Shown: positions 1 to 11,190, counted from the stretch's first letter. The stretch is 64,000 bases of DNA from Haematobia irritans (GCF_050003625.1 NC_134401.1:63395242-63459241), one strand, 5' to 3'. Notes: generated from the sequence alone by a model not told the origin. Numbers and translations: made by a program.

Positions 1-528
1 AATATCTGCTACCTTTCCCCTTGCTTTTGCCGTATAAAACTCCTGTCCCGGAAGCTGCTTGTAGTCGGCTTTAACGTAGGTTTCGTCGTCCATTACCACG
101 CAGTCAAACTTCGTCAGCATCGTCGTGTACAGCCTCCGGGATCGCGCTTTGGCCGTCGTATTTTGTTTATCATCGCGATTTGGAGTCAATACCTTCTAGT
201 AAGTCGATAGTCCGGCTCGTTTTTTGGCTCGATGCACGGTTGTAGACGATACACCCAGCTTATTTGCGGCATCTCGGAGAGAGAGGTTAGGGTTTCGCTT
301 GAAACTACCGGCAACTCTCTTTGTCGTCTCAGCGGCTTCTGGTTTTCGATTTCCCCCCGATCCAGACTTCCTGGCTGTCGACAAACGTTCCCCAAACACT
401 TTAATTACATTTGTAACGGTTGATATGGCAACTTTTAGCGATTTTGCCAGCTTTGCGTGCGAGTAGCTCGGATTTTCGCGATGCGCGAGCAAAATTTTGA
501 TACGCTGCTCTTCTTGCTTGGACGGCAT
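1..528 (-). pseudogene. ITmD37E transposase, N-terminal part, nonsense-mutated
   Basis: The reading frame starts with MPSKQEEQ at 528 and runs for about 110 codons to 196. It covers the paired helix-turn-helix DNA-binding region that recognises the element's terminal repeats. At 196-198 a lysine codon of the intact copy (AAG at 43024) is a TAG stop, and homologous sequence continues out of the window to position 1. This copy therefore cannot encode the catalytic domain. A mirror-image antisense frame across the same bases has no independent support. Confidence 0.9.
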
Positions 529-681
529 TTTGACAACTGAACAGTGAATTCCAAAAACAAAATAGGAGCAACATTCTACACACACACACCTTCAAAATGA
601 GGGGTGTTCAGGTTTTTTAAATGCAAAATTGAAAGAAATGCGTCAAGTTTATATTGACCAAATTTTGACCGTATCACCCTT
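1..681 (-). mobile_element. ITmD37E (Tc1/mariner superfamily) element, cut by window edge
   Basis: This is a second copy of the element that is complete at 42549-43837, here in reverse orientation. The outer end is the terminal inverted repeat whose last bases read CACCCTT at 675-681, followed by the expected TA target dinucleotide at 682-683. The transposase N-terminus is encoded on the minus strand from the ATG at 526-528. The distal part of the element lies beyond position 1. Sequence identity to the complete copy is very high, so the insertion is fairly recent, although the coding frame is already broken. Confidence 0.93.
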
Positions 682-683
682 TA

Positions 684-869
684 GTTGGCCACTTTTTTAA
701 AAGTACAACTCTTGGACAGGATAATAATGTAATTTTACATATATTCCATTCGTTTCTCAACCGTCGAACTGAACGGCCGTGTTTTTTTAATAGCGGATTA
801 TTTCATAGTAATAGGTACCTATTACGAATTTCACGTGTGGTGGAAAATTAAACCACCATGCAGCGAAAT
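684..869. other. Unassigned spacer between two transposons
   Basis: AT-rich DNA between the ITmD37E end and the LINE. I see no coding potential and no terminal repeats. Part of it may be LINE 5' untranslated sequence, whose start I cannot fix. Confidence 0.5.
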
Positions 870-934
870 TCAAAGTCATCCACTAGGTTGCTAACTTCAG
901 GGCCCAGTGGAGGGTAACGACTGAAGTTATAAAT

Positions 935-2076
935 TTGGGCAGCGACCAAGAGTCAGGCCCAATTAGTCGACCTGTAGACGGGTCGACACGCGGTGACACT
1001 TTGGCAAGTCGAACCTTTTCTAAGGTGACGACATCAAAAGGAGGCAATCCCTCTCGAAAGAGATTCAAGGAACGAAGAAATGCTTTGTTTATCCTAAAGA
1101 AATTAGGATCAGTCGACCCAAGCACGTTGTCGGCTAAGCAAAGCGATTCCTTAAAATGGGCTCAAGGAATTCTTGAAGCTGGAAAAAGGGAACGATCACC
1201 GGATGAGCTGCCATCCTCTAAACGGGATCAAAGATCGTTTGCCTCAGTTGCAAAAGACAGCCTTGTGATGGCTATTATTAATAAAGGTGCATTGGACGGT
1301 ATGATTCTAAGGCAAAAATGGGGGGAAATTGAGAACGCGATGTCTGGTGTCTACTCAGAGGTGCGAAAAAAGTTTCCCGGACCAAGTCCTCGACAGCAAG
1401 ATGCTGGATGGTATCAAGGACGATATAAGTTAATAGCTTTTGCGGACCAGAGGTCTATGGATTGCTTTAAAGCTGCATTGATGCTAATTGGTGAAGTTTG
1501 GGAAGGAGCCGCGTTGGAGTTAGTGGATAAAAAAGACATACCGGCTAAACCTAGAGCACATGCATGGATACCGGCAAACCCTCCTGATCCTGAGTCAATA
1601 CTAGAGAGAGACTAAAAGAATGTAACCCAGATCTTCCAACCGCCGATTGGAAAGTTGGTCGTTTGGGTGGATGGACCAAGACGACATGCGGTGTTTATAT
1701 TAAACATAGAGTCGCTGCCACATCTAGCCCAGACCCAAGGACGTGTAAGTTATGGCTTTCATGATATCCATATGAAGGTATACAAAAGCGATCAGCCAAA
1801 GGATTCCGAAACGGACAAGCCTCCGGTAGAGTCAGCAGTGAAAAAATCTCCTAGCTAAGCCGAAGGAGACATAAAACCTGCAGACTATGGCGAAAATCAT
1901 ATGCGGGAAGTTTCTACAGGCTCAAGCCTCACCAAAGCCGAACCGCGGATTGTTGCGAGAGTCACCGAGATCTGTGAAGAGGAAGCCCTTGATGACTCAA
2001 TTGAAGCGGCTGATGTGACGGTGGTTGAAAATTTGGATGGTTCTACGGTTCCTTTAGATAAATCTTCACCATTGTA
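935..2076 (+). pseudogene. LINE ORF1 with DUF4780-like domain, frameshifted
   Basis: An open frame at 935-1615 holds a basic, Ser/Thr-rich N-terminus and then a domain I recognise as DUF4780-like, common in ORF1 proteins of insect LINEs and presumed to bind element RNA. The frame shifts after an ERD* end at 1615 and resumes around 1640-1858 with DGPRRHAVFILNIESLPHLA. Acidic C-terminal sequence (DVTVVENLDGS) continues in broken frame to about 2076. The first codon at 935 is TTG, so the true start is lost or lies elsewhere. The same domain recurs at 19262-19690. It is not a host gene, because ORF2 remnants follow in the normal order. Confidence 0.8.
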
Positions 2077-2126
2077 AGGCTGCTTGTGCTGCCTTAAAAG
2101 TACTCCTGATGAAAGGAGACATAGGT

Positions 2127-2459
2127 TAGGTTAGGTGGCAGCCCGATGTATCAGACTCACTTAGACTATTTAGTCGATTGTGATACCACATTGGTGAACT
2201 TATCTCTTATCACTGAGTGCTGCCCGATGTCATTAAGCTCAATGACAAGGGACCTCCTTTTTTATAGCCGAGTCCGAACGGCGTTCCACATTGCAGTGAA
2301 ACCACTTAGAGAAGCTTTGAAACCCTTAGAAATGTCACCAGCATTACTGAGGTGGGATAATCCACCGCTGAAAAACTTTTTGGTGTTCGGTTGAAGCAGG
2401 AATCGAACCCACGACCTTGTGTATGCAAGGCGGGCATGCTAACCATTGCACCACGGTGG
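2127..2459 (-). mobile_element. tRNA-derived SINE inserted in LINE L1
   Basis: Full-length reverse-strand copy of the SINE that also disrupts RpL7. Reading on the minus strand it has a tRNA-like head with a B-box (GGTTCGATTCC, complement of 2399-2409), a body containing a TATAAAA-like stretch, and a 3' part ending in CCTAAC repeats at its plus-strand start. Flanking short direct repeats around GACATAG are visible at both junctions. The tail matches the 3' end of LINE copy L5. Confidence 0.88.
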
Positions 2460-2460
2460 G

Positions 2461-5014
2461 GGACATAGATATAGTTCTTATTCAAGAAAAGCAAAGACCA
2501 CTGGAGCTCCTGAGGATTGGGACGCTTACACGAAGAATCTGAGAGGATACAAGCGAGAACTGAGAAAGGCTCAGCATAACTCTTGGAATGATTACTGCAG
2601 CAGTATTGAGAATACGTCCGAGGCTTCCACACTACGGAAGGTACTAGCATCCACTAAATCCGCTCGAGGTTTCATTAAAACATCGGAGGGCAATTGGACA
2701 ACGTCCAATGGGGAGACGCTGGAGTACTATTGGACATACATTTTCCTGGAAATCAGACGGTAGAACCATGTTCTGGCGGAGCCACAGTGGCTCAGCGGTC
2801 ATTTCCTATCGAGGAAATTATATCGGAATCTAGAATAAAATGGGCGTTAAATAACTTTGGGCCATTCAAATCCCCCGGACCTGATGGAAATTACTCCGGC
2901 GGAGTTACATGCAGTGACTGAAAGAACTATCCCCTGATTGACGGTGATATATAAAGGATGTATAAACTTAGCATATATTTCAGAAAAGTGGAGAGAAAAA
3001 AAGTCGTTTTCATACCGAAAGCGAGAAAAGCCTCTCACTCGAGTGCGAAGGATTTCCGACCAATCAGCTTATCCTCATTCGTACTTAAGACTCTGGAGAG
3101 GATGATAGATATTTATCTTAGAACTAGCGTCGATTCAAGTTTGTTTTCGACACGACAGCATGCTTACACGAAGGGCTTGTCTACTAAGACCGCATTGCAT
3201 AAATAAGTCGGCTTTATTGAAAGCTCACTATCTGTCAATGAAAACACAATGGTGGCATTTCTAGACATCGAAGGGGCGTTCAATAACGTCCATCCGAGCT
3301 CGATATTAAATGGACTGGCAACTCTGAATGTTGATCCGGGTATACTTAGGCTGCTAGACGAACTGCTAATGAGGAGACGTATTTCGGTCACGCTAGGACA
3401 AGCAAAGATACAAAGGTATGTGAACAGAGGCACCTCTTCTTTTAGTGTTGCTATAAACAACCTTCTGGTTTCCCTAGAAAAAGAAAGGATAAAAGTGGTG
3501 GCATACGCAGACGATGTGGCTCTAGCAGTCAGGGGAAAATTCCCATCCACAATCAGAGATATTATACAAAGAGCCCTCCGGTGACTGAGAAATGGACGAA
3601 AGACAATGGACTTGGGGTAAATCCTGCAAAGACAGAATTAGTATGTACTGAAAAGATCGCAAAACTCCCACTGTTAAACCCATTTCCTTAGGGGGGTATT
3701 GAAATTCCCTTTAGGGAGTGTGCAAAATACCTTGGCGTTATTTTGGACAAGAAGCTGAACTTTAAGCTTAATATTGAAGAAAGGGCGAGGACAGCAACGG
3801 TAGCTTATACTCGTGCAAAAAGGCAATAGGGAAAAAGTGGGGACTAAAACCAAAAATTGTACATTGGCTATACACGACAGTGGTTAGACCTATAATGCTA
3901 TATGGTGTTGTAGGCTGGTGGCCGGCACTTCAACAACCGTCAGGTTTAGAGAAAGTTCAGCGTATGGCGTGCTTGTGTATCTCAGGCGCATTCAGTAATA
4001 CAGGAACAGATTCCCTTAATGTTATGCTGCATCTATTGCCTTTAGACATTTTGGCCAAGGAGTCAGCTGCAGCAACGGCTGTGCGGTTGCGCGAGCTATC
4101 GCTGTGGTCGGAAAAAAGTTACGGTCACAGTTCGGTCCTCAGAATAATGCCAGATGTGCCAAATGTAGTGGGTTACACTCTGGCGAAACCACTTTTCGAC
4201 AAAAAGTTTGGGACTCTAATCCCCAACAGTGAGGCTTGGTGCACACAGACCCCGGGGAATAAAGAATATATAGATTTCTACACTGATGGCTCCAAATTGG
4301 ATGGACAAGTGGGTTTCGGAGTATACTCTAAAGATCTGGAACTTCGAATAGCGAAAAGATTACTTAATCACTGTAGTATTTTTCAGGCTGAAATATTAGC
4401 AATAAGAGAGGTGGCGAATTGGCTAAAAAGTAATGCTCCAAGCAATATTGGCATTAATATATACTCAGACAGTCAACCTGCAATAAAATCCTTGTACTCT
4501 GTGTTCCTTAACTCGAAAACGGCCATCGACTGCTGAAAATCTCACAACGAGATGGCTGAGCAGTACAATATTCACCTAATTTGGGTGCTTGGCCATAGGA
4601 ACATGAGTTAGCAAGGCTAGGAACTACCTTACATATTCCAGGGGAACTAGAATCTGTTGATATGTCTTTAGCTACCTGCAAGCTCTTACTGCGTGAGAAG
4701 GCTGTCAGATGGCAAATGTTCGATGGGAGAATTGCAAGGGTTGTAACGACACCAAGCAAATATGGCCCCATTTAAACTTGAACCGCACGCTAGATATGCA
4801 AGTGTTCTCAAGACGTCATATACCACTTCTGATATCTGCTATAACGGGTCGCTTCCTGATAGACGAATTTGCAAAAACTATTGGTGCGAAGTATAATGAC
4901 TACTGTATGAGCTGTCATGATGCGGAGGAAAAGGAATCAATTAAACACCTCTTGTGTGAGTGTACTGCATTTTGTGTAAGGTGTAAGCGAATTTTAGGGG
5001 CATATAGCTTTAGA
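2461..5014 (+). pseudogene. LINE ORF2 (EN-RT-RNase H), heavily mutated
   Basis: Starts with a fragment of the endonuclease N-terminus (DIDIVLIQE at about 2463) and jumps directly to the linker containing GAPEDWDAY, so the endonuclease core is deleted. The reverse transcriptase follows with FLDIEGAFNN at about 3265 and AYADDVALAV at about 3505. The block corresponding to TPQGGVLSPLLWN in L5 is reduced to a few residues. RNase H (FYTDGSKLDGQVGFGVY at about 4285, IYSDSQPA at about 4465) is readable in the frame at 3880-4536. The Cys-His C-terminus is readable at 4709-5014. Several frames and stops make it non-functional. Confidence 0.87.
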
Positions 5015-5016
5015 TT

Positions 5017-5280
5017 ACATATATATGGGTGCTATATCTAAATTTAATCCGATTTCTTCCAAATCCAATAGCGTTCGTTCTTGTGCCCAAAATCGGTTAA
5101 TAATTGCGACCGGAATCCTGCGAACAAAAAATACATGGACAGACGGACGGACACCAAGCGATAGATCGACTCAGGAGGTGATTCTGAGTCGATCGGTATA
5201 TATTTTTGATAAGCACATTTTTTGGCAGATCAAAGTTATTATACCCCGACCACTATGTGGTTTAGGGTATAAAAATTGCG
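5017..5280 (+). mobile_element. mini-me/DINE-like repeat family C, truncated
   Basis: Short piece ending in the typical terminal block ACCACTATGTGGTTTAGGGTATAAA at about 5250-5272, with the GTCC/GTCT-type stretch at about 5135-5150. It abuts the broken 3' end of LINE L1, so it marks a deletion or insertion junction. It resembles the larger family C copy at 48630-49765. Confidence 0.65.
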
Positions 5281-5415
5281 ACAAACTGGAGAACTGGTAC
5301 CAGTCCAGTGATAGGCTTTCCCGTAGGGGAAATGTTTTAATTGTTTTCAAACCCTATAAAAGAAACAACGTTTAACCCAAAAATAGGTCTGTACTATACT
5401 TGCAAAGAAACTTCC

Positions 5416-5960
5416 TTACAGATGCGATGGTTGTATATTATAGAACCGTCCGTAACCGATTTTTAAGATTGGATGTAATAAGAGAGGTAGCAGTAGGTGA
5501 GAAATTGAAAAATCGAAAGTCTTTGAGTGATCTAAGAGGACAAGTAAACTAACATGTTTCTCATCAACATTCCTCCTAATGCCTTTCAGATAACAAGTTA
5601 CTACGAAGAAGATAATCATGTATCTGTTTATGTAGAATCTTTTGAACACTTTGGAAGCGTAATATTCGTATAAACCTGTAGTCCATTTCCTCCGGGCCAA
5701 TAGTATTTGACTTAACCATGGAAAAACTCTCTATGACTTCATCTTGTGTTACGCACCTGAACTCGAAATCGTCCCGTTAGATATGTTTTCTCCCACACTG
5801 TCATCTGTGTAATAGAAGGATATGTCCCTCGGAAGGGCAGGAATATTGGAAAGCATTTCATTCAAATCATTTGAATCACCATGATAACTGCCTTAGATTT
5901 CCCAACTCCAATATGATGTATAGTCCTCCATTTGCCCCTGGAATCTAATTTCAAAGAAAA
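5416..5960 (-). pseudogene. jockey/BS-type LINE reverse transcriptase fragment
   Basis: On the minus strand, pieces of a non-LTR reverse transcriptase can be read. They include a stretch before the RT core (FEFRCVTQDEVIESFS) and a core motif with VSLLVLLDHSKTFDF. An internal deletion brings them together, and the frame is interrupted by stops. This family differs from the I/LOA-type LINE elsewhere in the window and resembles the fragment at 41740-42215. No intact product is possible. Confidence 0.6.
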
Positions 5961-6737
5961 CTCAATAAATGTCGATTTTATTTCCCAAATAGCTGCCACA
6001 CCAAAAAAGTGATATTTTAAAAATAGTTTAAACGGATCATATTTTTACATAGCTACTAAGGCATCAATCGTCCAGCATTGCTCATCGGCAAATTTTGAAA
6101 TAAACGTATTTTTTATTTAAAGCCGTATATCAACTTCTACGTAAATTTGATGTTGCTAAAAACTCTTAAAATTTGTAAGGAGCTTTATAAGAGGTCATTG
6201 ACGCGTCCACCATGATTGCTATAACCTGCGATGGAGACATCGTTGGTTGGGCAACTCTCCCATAATCCCCGTTAAGAAGCAGTAATAAAAAATTAAGTAA
6301 TTAAAAATATTATGAGAACGGTTTTTGTGCCATGGGTATTGTGCATGTCATTGCTTTGCAGTTGTGTTGCTTTTCCCACTAACCGAAACTCTGGAAATGT
6401 CATAGACTAGGACATTTTGTTTTCATTGGAAAGACTTTTCAAATTTAATTTATTGTTTTTGTTTGTCAAGAAGTTTCTCTCAGACGTTGTTTGGTCCGTG
6501 TATAAGGAACAAATTAATTACATTTACTCGTGATATACACCCATCCGTACAATGCCAGGACGTAGGTATCGTTGAGTTTCATTCAACGAAATTCCGAATA
6601 GAGCGAGAATTCCAATGAAATGGAAAAGCCTTCTTTTAATTGACAGGATTCAAAAGAAATTCGCAAGATATGTATGTTGAAAGTGGAAAAGAATTAAGAC
6701 ATTTTATATAGATGAGCATTTAGAAGAATTAAATATT
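5961..6737. other. Unassigned AT-rich DNA with a weak LINE remnant
   Basis: No convincing gene. At about 6635-6665 a few codons (DRIQKKFARY) resemble the C-terminal part of jockey-type reverse transcriptases, probably debris of the same insertion as at 5416-5960. Otherwise nothing recognisable. Confidence 0.4.
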
Positions 6738-7110
6738 TGTACAGGGTGATCCAACAATAGCAATTCATGTTTTACTGTGAGTTACAAGACTGTAGGCCGA
6801 TTAAATTGAAATTTACCAGCAATAATTTTTTTAGAGCCGAAAGTACTTTCTAATAATTTTTAAAAGTAATTTTTATTTAAGTCCACACATTGGGGATCTG
6901 ATTTGTTGTGTTAAATCAATATTGTACAGGGCGATCCAACTATAGCAATTAATGTTTTATGGTGAGTACGTCTAAATGACAACAATGTTTTTGACAAGCA
7001 ACAATGTTTTTTTTAAGTAATTTCTTAAAGTAATTTAAATTCAAGTACACATATTGGGGATCTGATTTGTTATGTTAAATCAATATCTCCAGATACCTAT
7101 TTAGATTACA
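6738..7110. repeat. Imperfect direct duplication, unit about 187 bp
   Basis: The block starting GTACAGGGTGATCCAAC at about 6737 recurs starting GTACAGGGCGATCCAAC at about 6925. Each copy ends with CATTGGGGATCTGATTTGTT at about 6885 and 7049. The copies have diverged by small indels. The start resembles the terminus of a DNA transposon, but I see no inverted partner. Confidence 0.6.
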
Positions 7111-7340
7111 AAGATTAAAATGATATATTGATTGACAAGAATTAAGAAAAACTGTGTGACATTTTACTTTAAAGGTTTTCCCTAAATTTTCCTTTAAGAA
7201 TATCTCATCCATTGAAATGAAATCTAAACTTTTATTAAAGTATCACTCGTTGTAATATATTACATAAAATCTCGTGACATTGTAAATATTGACTGAATAA
7301 ACGGCAAATGAAAGATGAATTAATAAATTGAAAAAAAAAA

Positions 7341-7391
7341 AACAAGTATATACGGTTAATATACCCCCATCCTATGGTGGAGGGTATAAAA
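7341..7391 (+). mobile_element. Minimal family A mini-me-like repeat, ends only
   Basis: About 50 bp consisting of the left terminus (AACAAGTATATACGG) joined directly to the right terminus (ATACCCCCATCCTATGG, then the GGGTATAAAAA end). All internal sequence, normally 1-2 kb, is missing. Confidence 0.7.
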
Positions 7392-7449
7392 ACAATATCC
7401 CTTTTCTAAACGGTTTATTTATTTACGTGCGTAGTTATACGCCGCTATG

Positions 7450-8646
7450 TTTTTATGCCCTTCACCATAGGATGGGGGGTATATTAACTTTGTCATTCCG
7501 TTTGTAACACATCGAAATATTGATCTAAGACCCCATAAAGTATATATATTCTGGGTCGGGGTGAAATTCTGAATCGATCTGAGCATGTCCGTCCGTCTGT
7601 TGAAATCACTCTAACTTCCGAACGAAACAAGCTATCGTCTTGAAACTTGGCACAAGTAGATGTTATTGATGTAGGTCGGATGGTATTGCAAATGGGCCAT
7701 ATCGGTCCACTTTTACGTATAGCCCCCATATAAACGGACCCCCAAATTTGGCTTGCGAGGCATCTAAGACAAGCAAATTTCATCCGATCCGGCTGAAATT
7801 TGGTACATGGTGTTAGTATATGGTCTCTAACAACCATGCAAAAATTGGTTCACATCGGTCCATAATTATATATAGCCCCCATATAAACCGATCCCCCGAT
7901 TTGGCTTGCGGAGCCTCCAAGAGAAGCAAATTTCATCCGATCTGCCTGAAATTTGGTACATGGTGTTAGTATACGGTTTCTAACAACCATGCAAAAATTG
8001 GTCCACATCGGTCCATAATTATATAGCTCACATATAAACCGATCACCAGATTTGACCTCCGGAGCCTTTTGGAAGACCAAAATTCATCTGATTCAGTTGA
8101 AATATTGTGCGTGATGTTAATATATGTCCTCAAAACCCTTGCAAAAATTGGTCGATATCGGTTCATAATTATATATAGGCCCCATATAAACCGATCCCCA
8201 GATTTGACCTCCGGAGCACCTTGGAAGAGCAAAATTCTTCCTATTCGGTTGAAATTTGGTACGTGATGCTAGTATATGGTATCCAACAACCATGCAGGAA
8301 TTGGTTCCTATCAGTCCATAATTATATATAGCTCGCATATAAACCGATCGCCTGATTTGACGTCCGGTGCCTTTTGGAGAAGCAAAATTCATCCGATCTG
8401 GTTGAAATTTGGTACGTGGTGGTAGTATATGATATTTAACAAAAGTGGTCCATATCAGTCCATAATCATTAATAGCCCCCATATAAACCGATCCCGAGAT
8501 TTGGTTTTGGAGCGTCTTGGAGGAGCAAATTTCATCCGAGTGAGTTGAAATTTGTGGATGGCAGTCTTTCGTAGAAGTTTCTACGCAATCCATGGTGGAG
8601 GGTACATAAGATTCGGCCTGGCCGAACTTACGGCCGTATATACTTG
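7450..8646 (-). mobile_element. Family A mini-me/DINE-like repeat
   Basis: Dispersed repeat with the terminal block CACCATAGGATGG at 7471-7483, a short TA-rich block (AAGTATATATATTCTGG) at about 7538, a GTCC/GTCT block at about 7585, and several imperfect internal repeats carrying ATATAAACCGATC and GGTCCATAATTATATA. It closes with a GC-rich hairpin (TTCGGCCTGGCCGAA) at about 8612-8627 and ends GTATATACTTGTT. Paired TA and GTCY proto-microsatellites are the signature of dipteran mini-me elements. No protein is encoded; open frames inside are repeat artefacts. Confidence 0.75.
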
Positions 8647-8970
8647 TTATTATGTAATTTTGTCATTTCGTTTTTAAGACATCGAAATATTGGTGTCAGG
8701 CCCCATAAAGTATATATATATTCTGGGTCGTGTAGAAATTCTGAGTCGATCTAGCGAAGTCCGGCAGTCCGCCTGTCTGTGAAAATCATGCTAACTTCGG
8801 AACGAAACAAGCTATCGACATGAAACCTGGTCGAAAGGTATGACAAATGGGTAATATCGGACTTTTAGGTATAGCGCCCATATAAATCGAACGCCAATTT
8901 ATCTTGCGGAGTCTATTGGAAGAGCAAATTTCATCGGATCAGGTCGAACTTTTGTACGTGATGTTATTAT
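8647..8970 (-). mobile_element. Partial family A repeat, truncated
   Basis: Begins a few bases after the previous copy with the sequence that normally follows the right terminus (TTTGTCATTTCG, then CCATAAAGTATATATATATTCTGG) and stops near 8970 after one internal unit. Tandem or nested insertion of the same family. Confidence 0.65.
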
Positions 8971-8974
8971 CCTC

Positions 8975-9246
8975 ACACACAGAAACAACATATTTAATGC
9001 CTATCTAAAACATTTAGTTGTCGCGAAAACCTTGTATTGTGTCTGTGTGAAAAGAATGTTCTAGCCGAGAAAAATTTATGCTAGTAATAAGCATTTAAAT
9101 GATTCTCAAATACCGCAAACATGTTCTACCATTACATGGTCAGGAAAATCATGTACCTGACCATTACATTTTTTGAATTGTTTGTTGGGAAAAAAATTTT
9201 ATCAGTTATTTACAGATATGTGTTGAACCATTACATGGTCATAGGT
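8975..9246. mobile_element. MITE-like element with CACACAGAAA end
   Basis: AT-rich non-coding segment starting CACACACAGAAACAAC. It shares blocks (AAACATGTTCTACCATT, ATGGTCAGGAAAATCATG) with the inverted copy at 23085-23345. The LINE tail begins immediately after it. Termini are approximate. Confidence 0.5.
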
Positions 9247-10872
9247 GGTTAGGTTAGGTGAAAGTGGCAGCCCAATGTATTGTCAGGCTCACTTAGACTA
9301 TTCAGTCTATTGTCGAAAAGTGGTTTCCCCAGAGTGTAATCCACTACGTAATGCAAATCTGGCATTATTTTGAGGACCGAACCGTGACCGTGCGTTTTTT
9401 CCGACAACAGCGATAGTTCACGTAACCGTACAGCCGTTGTTGCTGCTGACTGTTTGGCTAATATGTCTAAAGGTAATAGATGCAGCATGACATTAAGAGA
9501 ATCTGTTCCTGTCTTACTGAATGCGCCTGAGATACACAAGCACGCCATTGGCTGAACTTTATCTAAGCTTGCCGGCAGCTAAAGTGCTGACACCAGACCA
9601 CAACATCATGTAGCGTTACAGGCCTAACCACTGCAGTGAATATCAAATGAACAATTTTCAGTTTTAGTCCCCACTTTTTCCCTATTGCCTTTTTGCATGA
9701 GTACTAAGCTACCATGGCTCGCCCTTTCTTCAATATTAAGCTTAAAGTTCAGCCTCCTGTCCAAAATAACGCCAAGGTATTTGACACACTCACCAAAGGG
9801 AATTTCAATGCCCTCTAAGGAAATGGGCCTAACCGTGGGAGTTTTGCGATCTTTACAAAACATGATTAGTTCTGTCTTTGCAGGATTTACCCCAAGATCA
9901 TTCTCTTTCGACCATTTCTCAGCCATCCGGAGGGCTCTCTGTATAATATCTCTGATTGTTGATGTGAATTTTCCCCTGACTGCTAGAGACTCATCATCTG
10001 CGTATGCCACCACTTTTATTCTTTCTTTTTCTAGGGAAACCAGAAGGTTGTTTATGGCAAGATTACAAAGAAGAGGTGATAGAACTCCTTCTTGGGGAGT
10101 GCGTCTATTCACATAACTTTATATGTCCTAGTGTGGCGAACTTCATTAGAAGTTCGTCTAACAATTTAGGTATACCTTGATCAACATTCAGAGTCTCCAG
10201 TCCATTTAATATCGAGCTCGGATGGACGTTATTGAATACCCCTTCGATGTCTAGAAATGCCACGATTGTGTTTTCATTGACAGATAGTGAGCTTTCAATA
10301 AAGCCGACTTATTTATGCAATGCGGTCTTAGTAGACAAGCCCTTCGTGTAAACATGCTGTCGTGTCGAGAGCAAACATGAGTCGACGCTAGTTCTAAGAA
10401 AAATATCTATCATCCTCTCCAGAGTCTTAGGGAGTAATGAGGATAAGCTGATTAGTCGGAAATCCTTCGCACTCGAGTGAGAGGCTATGATAACGACTTT
10501 TGTTTCCCTTCACTTTCCTGGAATATATGATAAGTTGATACATCCTGTATATATCGCCGACAGCTGATAATTCTGATCAGGTGATAAATCTGTCAGACAT
10601 TGCTTGTAACCCCGCAGGAGTAATTCCATCAGGTCCGGGGGATTTGAATGACCCAAAACTATTTCTAGATTCCGATACACTTTCCTCGATAGGAAATGAC
10701 CGCTGAGCCGCTGTAGTTCCGCCAGAACGTGCTTCAACCGTCTGATTGTGTCCAATAGTACCTCCAGCGTCTCCTCACTGGACATTGTCCAAATGCTCTC
10801 CGATGTTTTAATGAAACCTGGAGCGGAGTTAGTAGCAGTTAGGAGTAGTCTGAAAGCCGCGGACGTACACAC
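9247..10872 (-). mobile_element. I/LOA-type LINE copy L2, 3' half
   Basis: Minus-strand LINE. Its 3' tail (complement of GGTTAGGTTAGGTG and the AGGCTCACTTAGACTATTCAGTC block, 9248-9315) is joined directly to the region before RNase H, so the C-terminal third of ORF2 is deleted while the tail is kept. The insertion at 10873-16842 splits this LINE from its 5' part at 16843-17300: sequence on both sides aligns end to end with L1 around 2595-2625. Confidence 0.85.
9316..10862 (-). pseudogene. LINE ORF2 reverse transcriptase fragment (L2)
   Basis: Reading on the minus strand, the RT region is recognisable from GFIKTSESIW at about 10820 through VVAYADDESLAV at about 10000 to KYLGVILDRRLNF at about 9770, and on to a block ending near 9316. 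Stop codons and frameshifts separate the pieces. The catalytic YADD is kept, but the conserved downstream aspartate-containing RNase H is absent because of the deletion to the tail. Confidence 0.82.
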
Positions 10873-10987
10873 AAAAACATTTTTCTCATTCAATCACGAA
10901 ATTAATTGATCCAATTAATTTTTTAATTGAAATGTCTTCAATCACAGAAATGATAGTATCAATTAAAAAATTAATTAAAAGTCAATT
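10873..10987. mobile_element. MITE half (AATTAATT-rich), left part
   Basis: Begins CACACAAAAACATTTTTCTC at the precise break in the LINE and continues with AATTAATTGATCCAATTAATT palindromic sequence. The opposite terminus is at 16842 (ending TTTTTTTCTGTG), giving an inverted terminal pair. The interior was later invaded by other repeats. Confidence 0.6.
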
Positions 10988-11190
10988 AAAACAAGTATAT
11001 ACGGCCGTAAGTTCGGCCAGGCCGAAGCTTATGTACCCTCCACCATGGATTGCCTAGAAACTTCTACTGAAAACTGTCATCCCCAATCGAATTACTTGGT
11101 TTGCGGTAACACTTGCCGATGGCAAGGTATCTTAAAACTTTCTAACACCGTCTTCTAAATTGCAAGGTAGTTCATATGTGGTATATATTA
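10988..11190 (+). mobile_element. Family A repeat, left-end fragment
   Basis: Starts CAAGTATATACGGCCGTAAG with the hairpin TTCGGCCAGGCCGAA and breaks off at about 11190, where a second complete left end begins. The second copy inserted within the first or duplicated its left 200 bp. Confidence 0.65.

Larger units (their letters stand above)
870..5014 (+). mobile_element. Decayed I/LOA-type LINE (copy L1)
   Basis: Non-LTR retrotransposon with a DUF4780-like ORF1, remnants of endonuclease, reverse transcriptase (YADD), RNase H and a C-terminal Cys-His region, in the order of copy L5 at 54848-57179. The presence of RNase H places it in the I/LOA group rather than true jockey. It is disabled by frameshifts, an internal deletion of most of the endonuclease domain at about 2490, a small deletion in the reverse transcriptase at about 3430, and a SINE insertion at 2127-2459. 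The 3' end is missing: homology stops near 5014 and a mini-me-like repeat follows directly. The 5' boundary is approximate. Confidence 0.85.

Noticed and set aside
935..1615. Host gene encoding a 226-residue protein
   Set aside because: The domain is that of LINE ORF1 proteins, followed by LINE ORF2 remnants; a second fragment is at 19262-19690.
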